Below, one piece after another: positions 1-8,865 of a stretch of 64,000 bases of DNA; positions within the stretch are counted from its first letter, which is position 1, and each line of letters starts with the position of its first letter. The notes below the pieces were generated by a model that was given only the letters and a program-made list of their open reading frames with translations, did not search any database and was not told where the DNA came from. Both the position numbers and the translations under genes were made by a program. This DNA comes from Pontibacter lucknowensis (GTDB lineage: Bacteria; Bacteroidota; Bacteroidia; Cytophagales; Hymenobacteraceae), in assembly GCF_900156415.1 (NCBI RefSeq), contig NZ_FTNM01000006.1:310001-374000 (forward strand). Direction: 5' to 3'.

Positions 1-182
1 AACCCATTATGCTTCAGCCACTTGACGCAAGCTTCGAACTCCTTCTTGGAGGGATCATGAAAGTACATTGATAAAATGTGGTCCGCTTTCATTGCTCTTC
101 CTTTAGCCCTCTTTACAAATCCGCACATTATCAGCAGGTTTGCCAACAACCAGGTGAATACGTTTCTGATACTCAGTTCCAT
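1..182 (-). CDS. Polysaccharide deacetylase-like protein, N-terminal part (runs off window start)
   Basis: An open frame on the minus strand starts with ATG at 182 and continues past position 1 without a stop, giving about 60 residues. The N-terminus is hydrophobic (MELSIRNVFTWLLANLLMCG region), then reads ADHILSMYFHDPSKKEFEAC and VKWLKHNG. The block 'hydrophobic-S-x-YFHxPSxxxFExCVKWLKxNG' is what I recall from the start of Bacteroidota polysaccharide deacetylase family proteins, where it precedes the NodB fold. A second ATG near 92 (MKADHIL) could be the real start, which would drop the hydrophobic leader. It lies about 107 bases downstream of the lyase-fold gene on the same strand, so it probably belongs to the same exopolysaccharide locus. 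The catalytic part is outside the window, so the function rests on the N-terminal match alone. Confidence 0.5.
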   Translation of the reverse strand, partial: MELSIRNVFTWLLANLLIMCGFVKRAKGRAMKADHILSMYFHDPSKKEFEACVKWLKHNG

Positions 183-289
183 GTGAAATGCCGTTATGAA
201 TTTAGTAGTATGATTAATTGCACAATAGTATGCTCAATGCGATGAGCAGGAACCCAGCGCTAATTTTATGATCAGTACTATAACCCGAT

Positions 290-1216
290 CTATAAATCAG
301 AGTTGGTTTTATCATTTGTTCTCTGTGACCGCATACTCTCATATGAAGCCAGCTCATTCCCCACTCTTACATTATCAAAATATATAACTCTTTTTTCTGA
401 CGCAGTTCTGCTATTGTTCCACTTTGCTTTATACACGCCAACTTTCCAATAGGGCATTTTTTTATCTTCAAAATGATTGCGCCCACTGTAAGAAACACGT
501 TTTACCCCGTTGTGCCACACCTCCAGTATTGCATCGGAGCCAGCAGAATGGATAATATGGAAAACAAACTCGTGCCATACATCCTTTGTCAAAGGAGCGA
601 GCTCCATGACCTTCCACTTATCTTCCTTGGTATTGTGACGCACCCTGAGGTAAATAACATTGTCTACAGTGCGCAGTGAAATTGGAGGACTTCCTTCCTG
701 GTGCCACTGGCTAATAAGTTCATTAGAAGAATCCGGGGCATAACCATCTTCAGGAAACATGACGGCAAAGCTATACCACATCTCTTTATCTGTCACCCTG
801 TCAACCACGAACAACTCAGACCGCATCCCCCGATGAATCATCGGGTCAGATGCACGCAGTTCAAACCTTGCGACCTTATTTTCATTGTTTAATGGATCAG
901 TTACTACGCGGAAGCCATGCTCTGTATCTGTCTGCAAATTGACAGCAGTATGAAGCGGGTCACTCCCCTCAAAGGTTTCTTCAAAAAGCAGATGGTTCCT
1001 CAGAGGCTTTTCCTCTGCCGTACGCCAGAAGACAGACTTAGATCTATGGCTTATTTTCGCTATTTGATTTTGTAGATCTGAAACGCTCACATAGTTATGT
1101 TGTAGCGAAAAGGCTGGGTATGGGCTATCATATCTTAGAGTACTCCAGCCGAGTATACTAACAACAGCAACCAACCCAACTATATACTCCCTCATCATGT
1201 GTCTTTTTCGCTTCAC
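290..1216 (-). CDS. Polysaccharide lyase-fold protein (heparin lyase I-like, PF14099 type)
   Basis: 308 residues. After a basic start there is one hydrophobic N-terminal segment (about residues 9-24, YIVGLVAVVSILGW) with no lipobox, so an uncleaved anchor or signal peptide. Residues about 76-295 match the lyase half of the two lipoproteins at 3422 and 5407: LLFEETFEGS, ARFELRASDP, MWYSFAVMFPEDGYAPDSS, ELISQWHQ, WHEFVFHIIHSAGSDAILEV and RVIYFDNVRVGNE. This is the beta-jelly-roll polysaccharide lyase family (PF14099), which includes heparin lyase I and glucuronan lyase. It starts 25 bases downstream of the sugar transferase at 1242-2624 and is probably co-transcribed with it. A likely role is trimming or release of the uronate-containing polysaccharide made by this locus; the substrate cannot be read from sequence. 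MMREYI, six residues later, is an alternative start. Confidence 0.75.
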   Translation of the reverse strand: MKRKRHMMREYIVGLVAVVSILGWSTLRYDSPYPAFSLQHNYVSVSDLQNQIAKISHRSKSVFWRTAEEKPLRNHLLFEETFEGSDPLHTAVNLQTDTEHGFRVVTDPLNNENKVARFELRASDPMIHRGMRSELFVVDRVTDKEMWYSFAVMFPEDGYAPDSSNELISQWHQEGSPPISLRTVDNVIYLRVRHNTKEDKWKVMELAPLTKDVWHEFVFHIIHSAGSDAILEVWHNGVKRVSYSGRNHFEDKKMPYWKVGVYKAKWNNSRTASEKRVIYFDNVRVGNELASYESMRSQRTNDKTNSDL

Positions 1217-1241
1217 TATTTAGCATCAATGCTGCTTGTGT

Positions 1242-2624
1242 TCAATAAGCACTCTTATGTGTTTTCCTGCTGAAAATAGTTTTATAGATTATCCTGATGT
1301 CAAGCCAAAGAGACCATTTCTCCATGTACCACAGATCGTGCATCGTTCTTTGTTTGCGCTGCTCGTCAGTTTCGGTTGGACCTCTCCAGCCGTTTACCTG
1401 TGCCCAGCCTGTGATGCCAGGCTTAAAGTAATGTCTAATCATATACTTATCCACACTTTCCTGAAGTTTCTGGTTCAGGAAACTCCTGTGAGGACGCGGT
1501 CCAACTACACTCATATCTCCAAGGAGCACATTCATAAATTGTGGCAATTCATCAAGACTATACTTTCTGAGGATCCTGCCCAATTTGGTTATTCGTGGGT
1601 CATCTTTCTGGGTGGACTTTGTGCCACCTGTTGAAGCGTCATTCTCACGCATACTTCTGAACTTAAACACTTTAAATGGTCTTCCACCCTTCCCGATCCT
1701 TATAGGGCAGTAAAACACCGGACCAGGTGAGTCCAGTTTAATCAGGATGGCAAGCACCACAATCAGAGGGGAAAGTGCCAGAAGCGCAAAGGCTGAGAAA
1801 ACTTTATCAAAAGTATTTTTCAAGAAGAATGCGTAAGTTTCATCAAGAGGTAGCTGCCGGACATTGATAGCATCAAGTTCACCATACCTGGTCACCTTAT
1901 AATTTTCCCCAAACAGACCTCTGTAATCTGGTATATACTTTACCCGCACGCCATGATAATCAGCTGCCGTAATGATACTCTGTATTTTTTTCGAAACTTT
2001 AACAGGAATCGCAATAACGATTTCGTCAACAGGGTTATTTCTGAGGTAATCGTTTATATGATCCAGATCCCCTACTACCCTATCCTCTCCTACTATACAT
2101 TCTTCTTTCTTACACTTAATGAATCCTTTAAGCTTGACGTGTGATCCATTATGCCGCAAAAGGTGCTTCTCCACAGTGCCGGCCATATCCCCAACACCAG
2201 CTACAAGCGTGTATTTCGTATTGCTATTGCTGCTACGCAAATGGTCAATTGTATTGACTACTAGTAGGTTTACAGGTATCCCTAGTATCGGAAAACCCAG
2301 CACAATAGCTGCTACTATGTTCTTTGTCTCTACTGAAAATGGAAGAAATGTATAGAAAGCAATTACAAAACCGATCAGAAGAATGTAGATCTTAATATAG
2401 TTCACCACCCGTAAGTTGATCCTATTGTACAACTCTGATTCCTGTAACCTGATCCAGTAACTAATCAGAGTCCAGGTAAACACGGTGCCAATCAGCACGA
2501 TCCATGCGGTTTGCTGATATTCTTTATCATTGATAAAATATAAAGCGAAGCACGAGATAAGAACGATAGTAAACATATCCCCTCCGAGGTAGAGTATGGG
2601 AAGTCTTTGTTTTGATTTAATCAT
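1242..2624 (-). CDS. Exopolysaccharide polyprenyl glycosylphosphotransferase (WcaJ-like)
   Basis: 460 residues, the usual length for PNPT/HPPT initiating enzymes. These load the first sugar-1-phosphate from a UDP-sugar onto undecaprenyl phosphate at the inner membrane. Residues 1-120 hold four or five hydrophobic segments; a CoA-binding-like Rossmann region follows (TLVAGVGDMAGTVEKHLLRH). The C-terminal catalytic domain begins with a membrane hairpin (FDKVFSAFALLALSPLIVVLAI) and has the family signatures KVFKFRSM, LRKYSLDELPQ, GDMSVVGPRPH, KPGITGWAQVNGWRG and a final W-x3-D-x2-I-x3-T. Both the DE pair (SLDELPQ) and the GPRP motif are intact, so it should be active. The lyase-fold gene follows 25 bases downstream. 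The specific sugar (glucose, galactose, others) cannot be assigned. Confidence 0.92.
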   Translation of the reverse strand: MIKSKQRLPILYLGGDMFTIVLISCFALYFINDKEYQQTAWIVLIGTVFTWTLISYWIRLQESELYNRINLRVVNYIKIYILLIGFVIAFYTFLPFSVETKNIVAAIVLGFPILGIPVNLLVVNTIDHLRSSNSNTKYTLVAGVGDMAGTVEKHLLRHNGSHVKLKGFIKCKKEECIVGEDRVVGDLDHINDYLRNNPVDEIVIAIPVKVSKKIQSIITAADYHGVRVKYIPDYRGLFGENYKVTRYGELDAINVRQLPLDETYAFFLKNTFDKVFSAFALLALSPLIVVLAILIKLDSPGPVFYCPIRIGKGGRPFKVFKFRSMRENDASTGGTKSTQKDDPRITKLGRILRKYSLDELPQFMNVLLGDMSVVGPRPHRSFLNQKLQESVDKYMIRHYFKPGITGWAQVNGWRGPTETDEQRKQRTMHDLWYMEKWSLWLDIRIIYKTIFSRKTHKSAY

Positions 2625-3354
2625 AATCTTAAACTAAAATCAAATGGGCAACATACACGCAGAATGGTTTCTACTCAATAAATTGGGTACACTATGTCAG
2701 CGATGAAATACTTCTGATAAACGGGTATAACTTAGCCAATAGAAGGAGTAACTTCTTTCTACCTTACGACTTTCTGGCTGCCATCCCTAGGGTTTAATAG
2801 ATTATGTAGCTTTACTAGATCTTACTCGCTTGGTGTCCGATAAAAAGCCAGGATTGAGGTGTATGACAGATATGAAAGTATAGTTCTTTTCCATAGACAT
2901 TGTAGTGTAAAAGTTCAAACATTAGTATCTCTCAGATACTCAATCAATAGGCTCTTTCGGAGTTCTTTATGTATATAAGTAATTATAGAAAAATTGTTAC
3001 AACTCAAATAATATTATTTATGCATTATTTATATGAATTTTATATTTAGTATACTTAATTTAATAAAATTAGGTGCTAACTTTTTATTTTTATTAGGAAA
3101 CAGCCTTTATTTAAGGGTAAACGGAATTTGCAACTAATAAAGGACTGATATTTTTTTTCAATGGTGATTACTATCAGACGGGATGCATTATGATACAGTA
3201 ATCCGGTTATCAGTGTTATTTAACAAACACATCCCTTCAAATATTACCAGAATAAAAGCTTGGATCTTAACATAGCTTGTACATTATTAAACAGCTATAT
3301 AGCTTGCAGGTAAGTCAGGCGATATTCAATTCGAATTAAAACACCGGACAAAAA
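2625..3354. other. Gene-free AT-rich spacer
   Basis: About 730 bases between the sugar transferase (its promoter should lie here, reading leftward) and the terminator of the lyase lipoprotein. The part from about 2980 to 3110 is extremely AT-rich. I see no convincing open frame, RNA gene or exact TAnnTTTG promoter on the minus strand. Confidence 0.5.
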
Positions 3355-3389
3355 AAGAGCAGCTGACATTGGTCAGCTGCTCTTTTTAG
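3355..3389 (-). terminator. Rho-independent terminator of the 3422-4666 lipoprotein gene
   Basis: A 13-base perfect stem (AGAGCAGCTGAC core, loop of four bases ATTG) with A-rich sequence to the left, which becomes the U-tract on the minus-strand transcript. It starts 33 bases after the stop codon of the lipoprotein gene. The paralogous gene at 5407 ends in a similar hairpin with the same AGCAGCTGACC core, so the duplication may have included it. Confidence 0.85.
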
Positions 3390-3421
3390 TGATGCCTACT
3401 AAGAGGCGTTATAATATGCTA

Positions 3422-4666
3422 TTAGTTTTTAACAGTAAAGCTATAAGTTACTGGCGTACCTGCAGTACCCGAACCGTTGCTGCCTGAGTAAGGCGTAGCT
3501 GTCAGGGTGTAAGTGCCGGCAGGCATGGTCAGGTTACCATAGTAGTAGTTACCTCTTCCGTCGTCACCGAACAGTGCATGCGGGGCAGCGTTGTCAGTAT
3601 AGGTGCGGCTCATGGCGCCTTTCAGCTCGAACTTAACACTGCCTACGCCGGCGTTCAGATCAGCGCGGAAGTTAAGCTTTGTTGTACCCAAAGCGCTGAA
3701 GCTTAAAGTAGCACCGTTAGTCAGCTTTAATACGTCTTTCTCTGTACCTGCATTTACAAGTGTGATACCAGCAACCTGCGATGTAGTAGTACTAGGCGCA
3801 GTAGTAGTTGTCGGTGATGTAGTTGTAGTAGGAGCTGGCTGTGACACTACTGTTGTCGTGCTACCCGAAGAAGACATCTCGTTGAAGCTCGCACGCTCGT
3901 TACCCACACGGATATTGTCGAAGTAGAGCACACGCTTAGTGGTTGAGGTGGAGCCGCTGTTCCAGGAAGCCTTGTAGATACCGATCTTCCAGTTAGGCAT
4001 CTTCGTGTCGTACATGTTGCCGCCCTTGTGGGTGAGGATCTTGGTGCCGTTGCGCCAGATCTCGATCAGGCCGTCCGAGCCGTAAGAGTGGATGAAGTGG
4101 AACACGTACTCCTGCCAGGTGTCCTTGGTGATCTGGCCCAGGTCGATCTCCTTCAGGGAGCTGGCGTTGTTGCCCGTGCGCAGGATCAAACGGTCCTGGC
4201 GAACGCGCAGCGAGGTGGCCTGCGTGCTGCCAGAGGTCTGCCACCACTGGCTGATCAGCTCAGAGCCGGAGTCAGAGGCGTAGTCCTTGGCCGGGAAGTA
4301 GGCAGCGAAGCTGTACCAGCGGTCCTTGTTGGTGGCCGGGTCGGCCACGATCACCTCGGCGCGGGTGCCGTTGGCTACCAGTGCATCACCGCTGCGCAGC
4401 TCAAAACGGCCAGACTTGGCGCCGCGGAAAACCGGGTTGGTGACCATCTGAAAAGCATACGATGTGCCGAACTGCTTGTGGCGACCGGCGAAGGCCGTGC
4501 TGCCCTCGAAGGTCTCCTCGAATATGTGGTTGGCGGTCGCGTTCTGAGAGGTCTCAGCGCTCATCGCTGCTGAAGGAGAAAGCTCCTCCATTTCTTTTTT
4601 CTCGCATGAAAAGGCTAGGGCGCCGGCCAGCATTGGCAGCACCATGTTGCGGAATCTCAATTTCAT
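3422..4666 (-). CDS. Lipoprotein with polysaccharide lyase fold and one C-terminal beta module
   Basis: 414 residues. Lipoprotein signal peptide with lipobox LAFSC (Cys21), followed by EKKEMEE. Residues about 47-262 are the PF14099-type lyase domain (EETFEGS, GRFELRSGD, ELISQWWQ, WQEYVFHFIHSYGSDGLIEI, RVLYFDNIRVGNE). A Thr-rich linker (about 266-298, runs of TTTT) leads to a module of about 115 residues with the signature NAAPHALFGDDGRGNYYYG and ending SYSGSNGSGTAGTPVTYSF-like sequence. Base composition changes sharply: the lyase half is GC-rich while the linker and module are closer to the local average. The first 267 codons appear identical at DNA level to the paralog at 5407. A surface enzyme acting on the cell's own exopolysaccharide, or a binding protein derived from one, is likely. 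The adhesive or sugar-binding role of the module is inference. Confidence 0.8.
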   Translation of the reverse strand: MKLRFRNMVLPMLAGALAFSCEKKEMEELSPSAAMSAETSQNATANHIFEETFEGSTAFAGRHKQFGTSYAFQMVTNPVFRGAKSGRFELRSGDALVANGTRAEVIVADPATNKDRWYSFAAYFPAKDYASDSGSELISQWWQTSGSTQATSLRVRQDRLILRTGNNASSLKEIDLGQITKDTWQEYVFHFIHSYGSDGLIEIWRNGTKILTHKGGNMYDTKMPNWKIGIYKASWNSGSTSTTKRVLYFDNIRVGNERASFNEMSSSGSTTTVVSQPAPTTTTSPTTTTAPSTTTSQVAGITLVNAGTEKDVLKLTNGATLSFSALGTTKLNFRADLNAGVGSVKFELKGAMSRTYTDNAAPHALFGDDGRGNYYYGNLTMPAGTYTLTATPYSGSNGSGTAGTPVTYSFTVKN

Positions 4667-4695
4667 CTTGTTTTGGCTAAAGTTGAAAATTTAAT
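3864..4695. repeat. 832-base direct repeat, copy A
   Basis: This block matches 6335-7166 at a constant offset of 2471 bases, with no mismatch in the lines I compared. It covers the last 30 or so bases upstream of the start codon and the first 267 codons of the lyase lipoprotein gene. The match stops abruptly on both sides: the base before (A versus G two bases out) and the base after (T versus A) differ. Confidence 0.93.
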
Positions 4696-5341
4696 TGGCT
4701 AAAAATTTAATTAATGTTGGTACTTTCTATATAATATTACTTGCTAAACTCTTTTATTAACTAATAAGGTGCTTTTGAAACCAGATTGGATAAGCAATAG
4801 TATTTAACCTAACCCCGGATCCTTTTTTATCAATCTTAGCTTTCTGCTTATTTATTTAATGATCAATATTTTAGAACACTAATCAATCAAGAAACCAAAC
4901 CACTTATTTATTGGATATTTTTCTCAATCGACAGTCACAAATGTAAATGACTTTTATCAACTTTTAAAAGCGGTCATCCTCAAAAAAAGTGATTTTCTTA
5001 GTTATTTCAGATTTATAATAATTTAAATTATATAAAATGACTTGTTTTGCATGTAACTTTATATATATAAAAAAACAACTATTGGGATCCTATATTGAAT
5101 TATATCCAAGTAAACTTTAACCCTTTCTTATGTTCCGGTACTTAGTTTACATATTGAAATTTTCAAAATAGGCTTTCAGGAATAGAGTGAATTCTGCATT
5201 TTACTCCTTATTAAGCACGTCCTGTGTTAAACATACTCGGTAACAAGGCGTGTGTGTTCTATATAGTAGTTATCAAGATTGGATTTTTCAAAAATCATGA
5301 AACCCTCCACTTAACCTATTGTCAGTTATGCACTTATAAAA
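4696..5341. other. Gene-free AT-rich spacer with leader of the lipoprotein gene
   Basis: About 645 bases between the two lyase lipoprotein genes. It contains the putative promoter above and the untranslated leader. I see no coding frame or RNA gene in it. Confidence 0.5.
4938..4945 (-). promoter_or_regulatory. Putative promoter (-7 element TACATTTG) of the 3422-4666 gene
   Basis: On the minus strand the bases read TACATTTG, an exact match to the Bacteroidota -7 consensus TAnnTTTG. The same element in nearly the same wider context (AAGTC-x-TTTACATTTGT) occurs at 7392-7399 ahead of the paralog. No good -33 TTTG at the usual spacing is visible. The predicted 5' untranslated leader is about 265 bases. 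Confidence 0.45.
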
Positions 5342-5374
5342 AAAGCAGCTGACCAATGGCCAGCTGCTTTGAAG
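5342..5374 (-). terminator. Rho-independent terminator of the 5407-7137 gene
   Basis: A 10-base stem (AAAGCAGCTG with CAGCTGCTTT) around a nine-base loop, followed on the minus strand by a run of T. It lies about 35 bases after the stop codon. Confidence 0.85.
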
Positions 5375-5406
5375 TAGTATACCTTACAAGGTATCGTTCT
5401 GGAAAT

Positions 5407-7137
5407 CTAGTTTTTAACAGTGAAGCTGTAAGTAACCGGTGTACCTGCAGTACCTGAACCATTGCTGCCTGAGTAAGGCGTAGCTGTCAGGGTGTAAATG
5501 CCGGCAGGCATGGTCAGGTTACCATAGTAGTAGTTACCTCTTCCGTCGTCACCGAACAGTGCATGCGGGGCAGCATTGTCAGTGTAGGTGCGGTTCATGG
5601 CGCCCTTCAGCTCGAACTTCACACTGCCTACACCAGACTGAAGGTCAGCACGGAAGTTAAACTTCTTTGTACCTAAAGCGCTGAAGCTAAGTGAAGCACC
5701 GTTAGCCAGTTTCATTACGTCTTTCTCTGTGTGCGCATCAACCAGTGTAAGGCTTGATATCTGTGAAGAAGTTGATGTGCTTGGAGCAGTTGTTACTGGC
5801 TCAGAAGGAGTTGGTGCAGGAACTGGCGCTACCGGAGAAGTCTCCGCTGTCGAACCTGATCCAGACTCAACGATATTGAAGCTTACTGTCACCGGTGTGC
5901 CGGCCGTACCAGAGCCATTTGAACCAGAGTATGATGTAACTGTCAGGGTATAGCTTCCAGTTGGCATAGTCAGGTTGCCATAGTAGTAGTTACCTCTTCC
6001 GTCGTCACCAAATAACGCATAAGGTGCTGCATTATCAGTATAGGTGCGGCCCATGGCACCTTTCAGCTCAAACTTCACGCTACCTACTGTTGAAGGATCA
6101 ACATTTGAACGGAAGTTAAACTTTTTGGTGCGCAACTCACTGAAGCTCAGTGTAGAACCATTTGTAACTGTCATCACGTCTTTCTCAGTACCAGCGTCTA
6201 CCAGAATTACACTATGTGCTCCTGTCGCCGGAGTACTACCACCTGTGTTTGTATCAGGTGTAGGAGTTGGTGTTGGAGCAGGCTCAGTTGGTGCTGGAGC
6301 TGGCGCAGTTTCTACCGGTGCAGTTGTGTTACTGCCCGAAGAAGACATCTCGTTGAAGCTCGCACGCTCGTTACCCACACGGATATTGTCGAAGTAGAGC
6401 ACACGCTTAGTGGTTGAGGTGGAGCCGCTGTTCCAGGAAGCCTTGTAGATACCGATCTTCCAGTTAGGCATCTTCGTGTCGTACATGTTGCCGCCCTTGT
6501 GGGTGAGGATCTTGGTGCCGTTGCGCCAGATCTCGATCAGGCCGTCCGAGCCGTAAGAGTGGATGAAGTGGAACACGTACTCCTGCCAGGTGTCCTTGGT
6601 GATCTGGCCCAGGTCGATCTCCTTCAGGGAGCTGGCGTTGTTGCCCGTGCGCAGGATCAAACGGTCCTGGCGAACGCGCAGCGAGGTGGCCTGCGTGCTG
6701 CCAGAGGTCTGCCACCACTGGCTGATCAGCTCAGAGCCGGAGTCAGAGGCGTAGTCCTTGGCCGGGAAGTAGGCAGCGAAGCTGTACCAGCGGTCCTTGT
6801 TGGTGGCCGGGTCGGCCACGATCACCTCGGCGCGGGTGCCGTTGGCTACCAGTGCATCACCGCTGCGCAGCTCAAAACGGCCAGACTTGGCGCCGCGGAA
6901 AACCGGGTTGGTGACCATCTGAAAAGCATACGATGTGCCGAACTGCTTGTGGCGACCGGCGAAGGCCGTGCTGCCCTCGAAGGTCTCCTCGAATATGTGG
7001 TTGGCGGTCGCGTTCTGAGAGGTCTCAGCGCTCATCGCTGCTGAAGGAGAAAGCTCCTCCATTTCTTTTTTCTCGCATGAAAAGGCTAGGGCGCCGGCCA
7101 GCATTGGCAGCACCATGTTGCGGAATCTCAATTTCAT
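5407..7137 (-). CDS. Lipoprotein with polysaccharide lyase fold and two C-terminal beta modules
   Basis: 576 residues. Residues 1-267 are the same as in the neighbouring 414-residue lipoprotein (lipobox Cys21, lyase fold about 47-262). The difference is downstream: a Pro/Thr/Ala linker (TAPAPAPTEPAPTPTPTPD region), module 1 (about 309-427, NAAPYALFGDDGRGNYYYG), a second Pro/Ser/Thr linker, and module 2 (about 461-576), which is very close to the single module of the paralog. The pair therefore differs by gain or loss of one module and by linker sequence. The Pro-rich linkers suggest a surface-exposed, extended protein. It has its own terminator and putative promoter, so it is expressed separately. 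Active-site residues of the lyase fold were not verified. Confidence 0.8.
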   Translation of the reverse strand: MKLRFRNMVLPMLAGALAFSCEKKEMEELSPSAAMSAETSQNATANHIFEETFEGSTAFAGRHKQFGTSYAFQMVTNPVFRGAKSGRFELRSGDALVANGTRAEVIVADPATNKDRWYSFAAYFPAKDYASDSGSELISQWWQTSGSTQATSLRVRQDRLILRTGNNASSLKEIDLGQITKDTWQEYVFHFIHSYGSDGLIEIWRNGTKILTHKGGNMYDTKMPNWKIGIYKASWNSGSTSTTKRVLYFDNIRVGNERASFNEMSSSGSNTTAPVETAPAPAPTEPAPTPTPTPDTNTGGSTPATGAHSVILVDAGTEKDVMTVTNGSTLSFSELRTKKFNFRSNVDPSTVGSVKFELKGAMGRTYTDNAAPYALFGDDGRGNYYYGNLTMPTGSYTLTVTSYSGSNGSGTAGTPVTVSFNIVESGSGSTAETSPVAPVPAPTPSEPVTTAPSTSTSSQISSLTLVDAHTEKDVMKLANGASLSFSALGTKKFNFRADLQSGVGSVKFELKGAMNRTYTDNAAPHALFGDDGRGNYYYGNLTMPAGIYTLTATPYSGSNGSGTAGTPVTYSFTVKN

Positions 7138-7166
7138 CTTGTTTTGGCTAAAGTTGAAAATTTAAT
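6335..7166. repeat. 832-base direct repeat, copy B
   Basis: Second copy of the block at 3864-4695 (offset 2471). It is GC-rich compared with its flanks and in the same orientation as copy A, so recombination between the two could delete or amplify one gene. Confidence 0.93.
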
Positions 7167-7391
7167 AATTGGTTATTGTATTTTTACTACTAAGGATAAT
7201 TCTCTATAAAGCACTAGCAGCCAATGCTTTTAGTAAGTTTAACAAAAATTTTATATGGCAATTAGAATTTGCCCACACTTAAAAGTCTCATCATACACAC
7301 TCTCATTTAAGGTTTTACATCCTCTTCCAAGTTGCTCTCAACGAATTTATCCGCTTCATTCATTTTGAATATTTTCGTTAATAGCGTTTGA

Positions 7392-7399
7392 CAAATGTA
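7392..7399 (-). promoter_or_regulatory. Putative promoter (-7 element TACATTTG) of the 5407-7137 gene
   Basis: Exact TAnnTTTG match on the minus strand, in the same local context as the element at 4938-4945 although the surrounding leader sequences are otherwise different. The predicted untranslated leader is about 250 bases. Confidence 0.45.
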
Positions 7400-7999
7400 A
7401 AAGACTTAATTTCAAAAATGAAAATCCACTAGCTCTAAAACCACTTATTTCCACCAAGTTTCTTATTTAATATTATTTAAGCACAAAAAATCGTGTAACT
7501 ATTTCATATATACTATATAAAATCACTTCTTTAACCTCGTTTTAATTTATAACTTTTCAATTATAAAATTTATCAGATAAATAAATATTGACTTATATGT
7601 ATAACTAAATCAAATCTTTAACGCACATAACATATTCAGGATATTGGATACACTTTATCACAAAATCCAACTAAATATTTCAGTGCAAAACGCACTGTAT
7701 TCCATAACACAAGACAAATTAGGACAAAACGAATAACACTTCCAGATTATTATATTCAACAGGTAATCTTTTTCACATTGATGAAAGGAATTTATGGAGG
7801 CGGCCCAATGACTGAAGTTCAGATTTGTTTATTAAATCACAGTATTTGAGATCCTAAGCACGAGGCAGTAGTATACTCGACATGACGAATGGCAAAGCAT
7901 CAGATTCAGAGGAAGGCTTAGCCGAAATTCTTAAGTCTGACCAGAACATTTTAGGCAAATCAGAGTAATAATGGTTATATTATTATAAAAATTTGAAAT
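7400..7999. other. Gene-free AT-rich spacer before the export operon
   Basis: About 600 bases of divergent intergenic DNA between the lipoprotein promoter and wzm. It must hold the promoter of the large plus-strand operon, but I see no exact TAnnTTTG with a -33 partner. A 28-codon frame at 7882-7968 has no recognisable features. Confidence 0.45.
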
Positions 8000-8854
8000 A
8001 TGCCTATAGCTACGCAGGAGTGGGAATGGGAGATTGGTAGCAAAACCAGCGTATGGAATCATAGTTTAAATGAGCTTTGGTCCTATCGTCATCTGCTTGT
8101 TGGTTTAATAAGGCGCAACTTTATACTCAACTACCAGCAGACTGTTTTAGGCCCCATCTGGATCTTGTTTCAACCGGTTCTGACACTGGTAACTTTTGTG
8201 GTCGTCTTTCATAAAATCGCCGGCATCTCTACTGGCACCTTACCACCTGTTCTGTTCTATGCTGCAGGTATAGTGCTCTGGAATTTCCTGAGCGACAGTT
8301 TTACCGGCACGGCCAGCACATTCAAGGAAAATGTGCAGGTTTTCAGTAAAGTTTACTTCCCCCGTATCATCATGCCTATATCGGTAATCGGTACACAGTT
8401 ACTGCGCTTTGCGATGCAATTGCTTATGTTCCTGGCAATCGTCTTATACTATAGCATCACAACAGATTTACAGCTACAGACAGGGCTCTGGCTCTTAGCG
8501 TTTCCTGTGGCAATTCTGCTGACGGCAGCCATCAGCCTGGGTATGGGTCTGCTGTTCTCTATCCTCACAGCCAAGTACCGCGACATGTCAAATCTTGTGG
8601 CATTAGGCATTCGGCTTCTCATGTTTGTAACACCGGTTATCTACCCCCTGGCGGCCGTTCCTGAGAACATGCGCTGGCTGGTAGAACTGAACCCCATTAC
8701 CCCTGTCTTTGAGCTGTTCCGATTGTCGATCCTGGGGGAAGGCACCTTAACGCCGGTCCATTTCATCTATAGCCTGTTCTTTACAGTTGTGCTACTTACA
8801 GGCTCTATGCTGCTTTTCAATAAGCAGGGTGATAAACTGATCGATGTAGTCTAA
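8000..8854 (+). CDS. wzm: ABC-2 type polysaccharide export permease (Wzm-like)
   Basis: 284 residues, six predicted membrane segments. Inner-membrane half of an ABC transporter that exports finished lipid-linked polysaccharide (O-antigen or capsule type). The N-terminal signature LWSYRHLLVGLIRRNFILNY and the segment TVLGPIWILFQPVLTLVTF are typical of Wzm/TagG permeases, as is the end LLFNKQGDKLIDVV. It starts a plus-strand operon; the ATPase follows 11 bases downstream. Together with the initiating transferase at 1242 this points to an ABC-dependent, not Wzy-dependent, pathway: no Wzx/Wzy is visible here. The gene symbol is by family, not by proven orthology. Confidence 0.92.
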   Translation: MPIATQEWEWEIGSKTSVWNHSLNELWSYRHLLVGLIRRNFILNYQQTVLGPIWILFQPVLTLVTFVVVFHKIAGISTGTLPPVLFYAAGIVLWNFLSDSFTGTASTFKENVQVFSKVYFPRIIMPISVIGTQLLRFAMQLLMFLAIVLYYSITTDLQLQTGLWLLAFPVAILLTAAISLGMGLLFSILTAKYRDMSNLVALGIRLLMFVTPVIYPLAAVPENMRWLVELNPITPVFELFRLSILGEGTLTPVHFIYSLFFTVVLLTGSMLLFNKQGDKLIDVV

Positions 8855-8865
8855 ATCTGCGCCAC

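Noticed and set aside
4028..4573. A 181-codon plus-strand frame opposite the lyase lipoprotein gene, repeated identically at 6499-7044
   Set aside because: It is the antisense shadow of the GC-rich duplicated block. It is identical only because that DNA is duplicated, and it has no recognisable domain.
7882..7968. A 28-codon frame starting MTNGKASDSEEGLAEILKSD
   Set aside because: Too short, no conserved feature, no clear ribosome binding site, and a position consistent with a chance frame in the leader of wzm.
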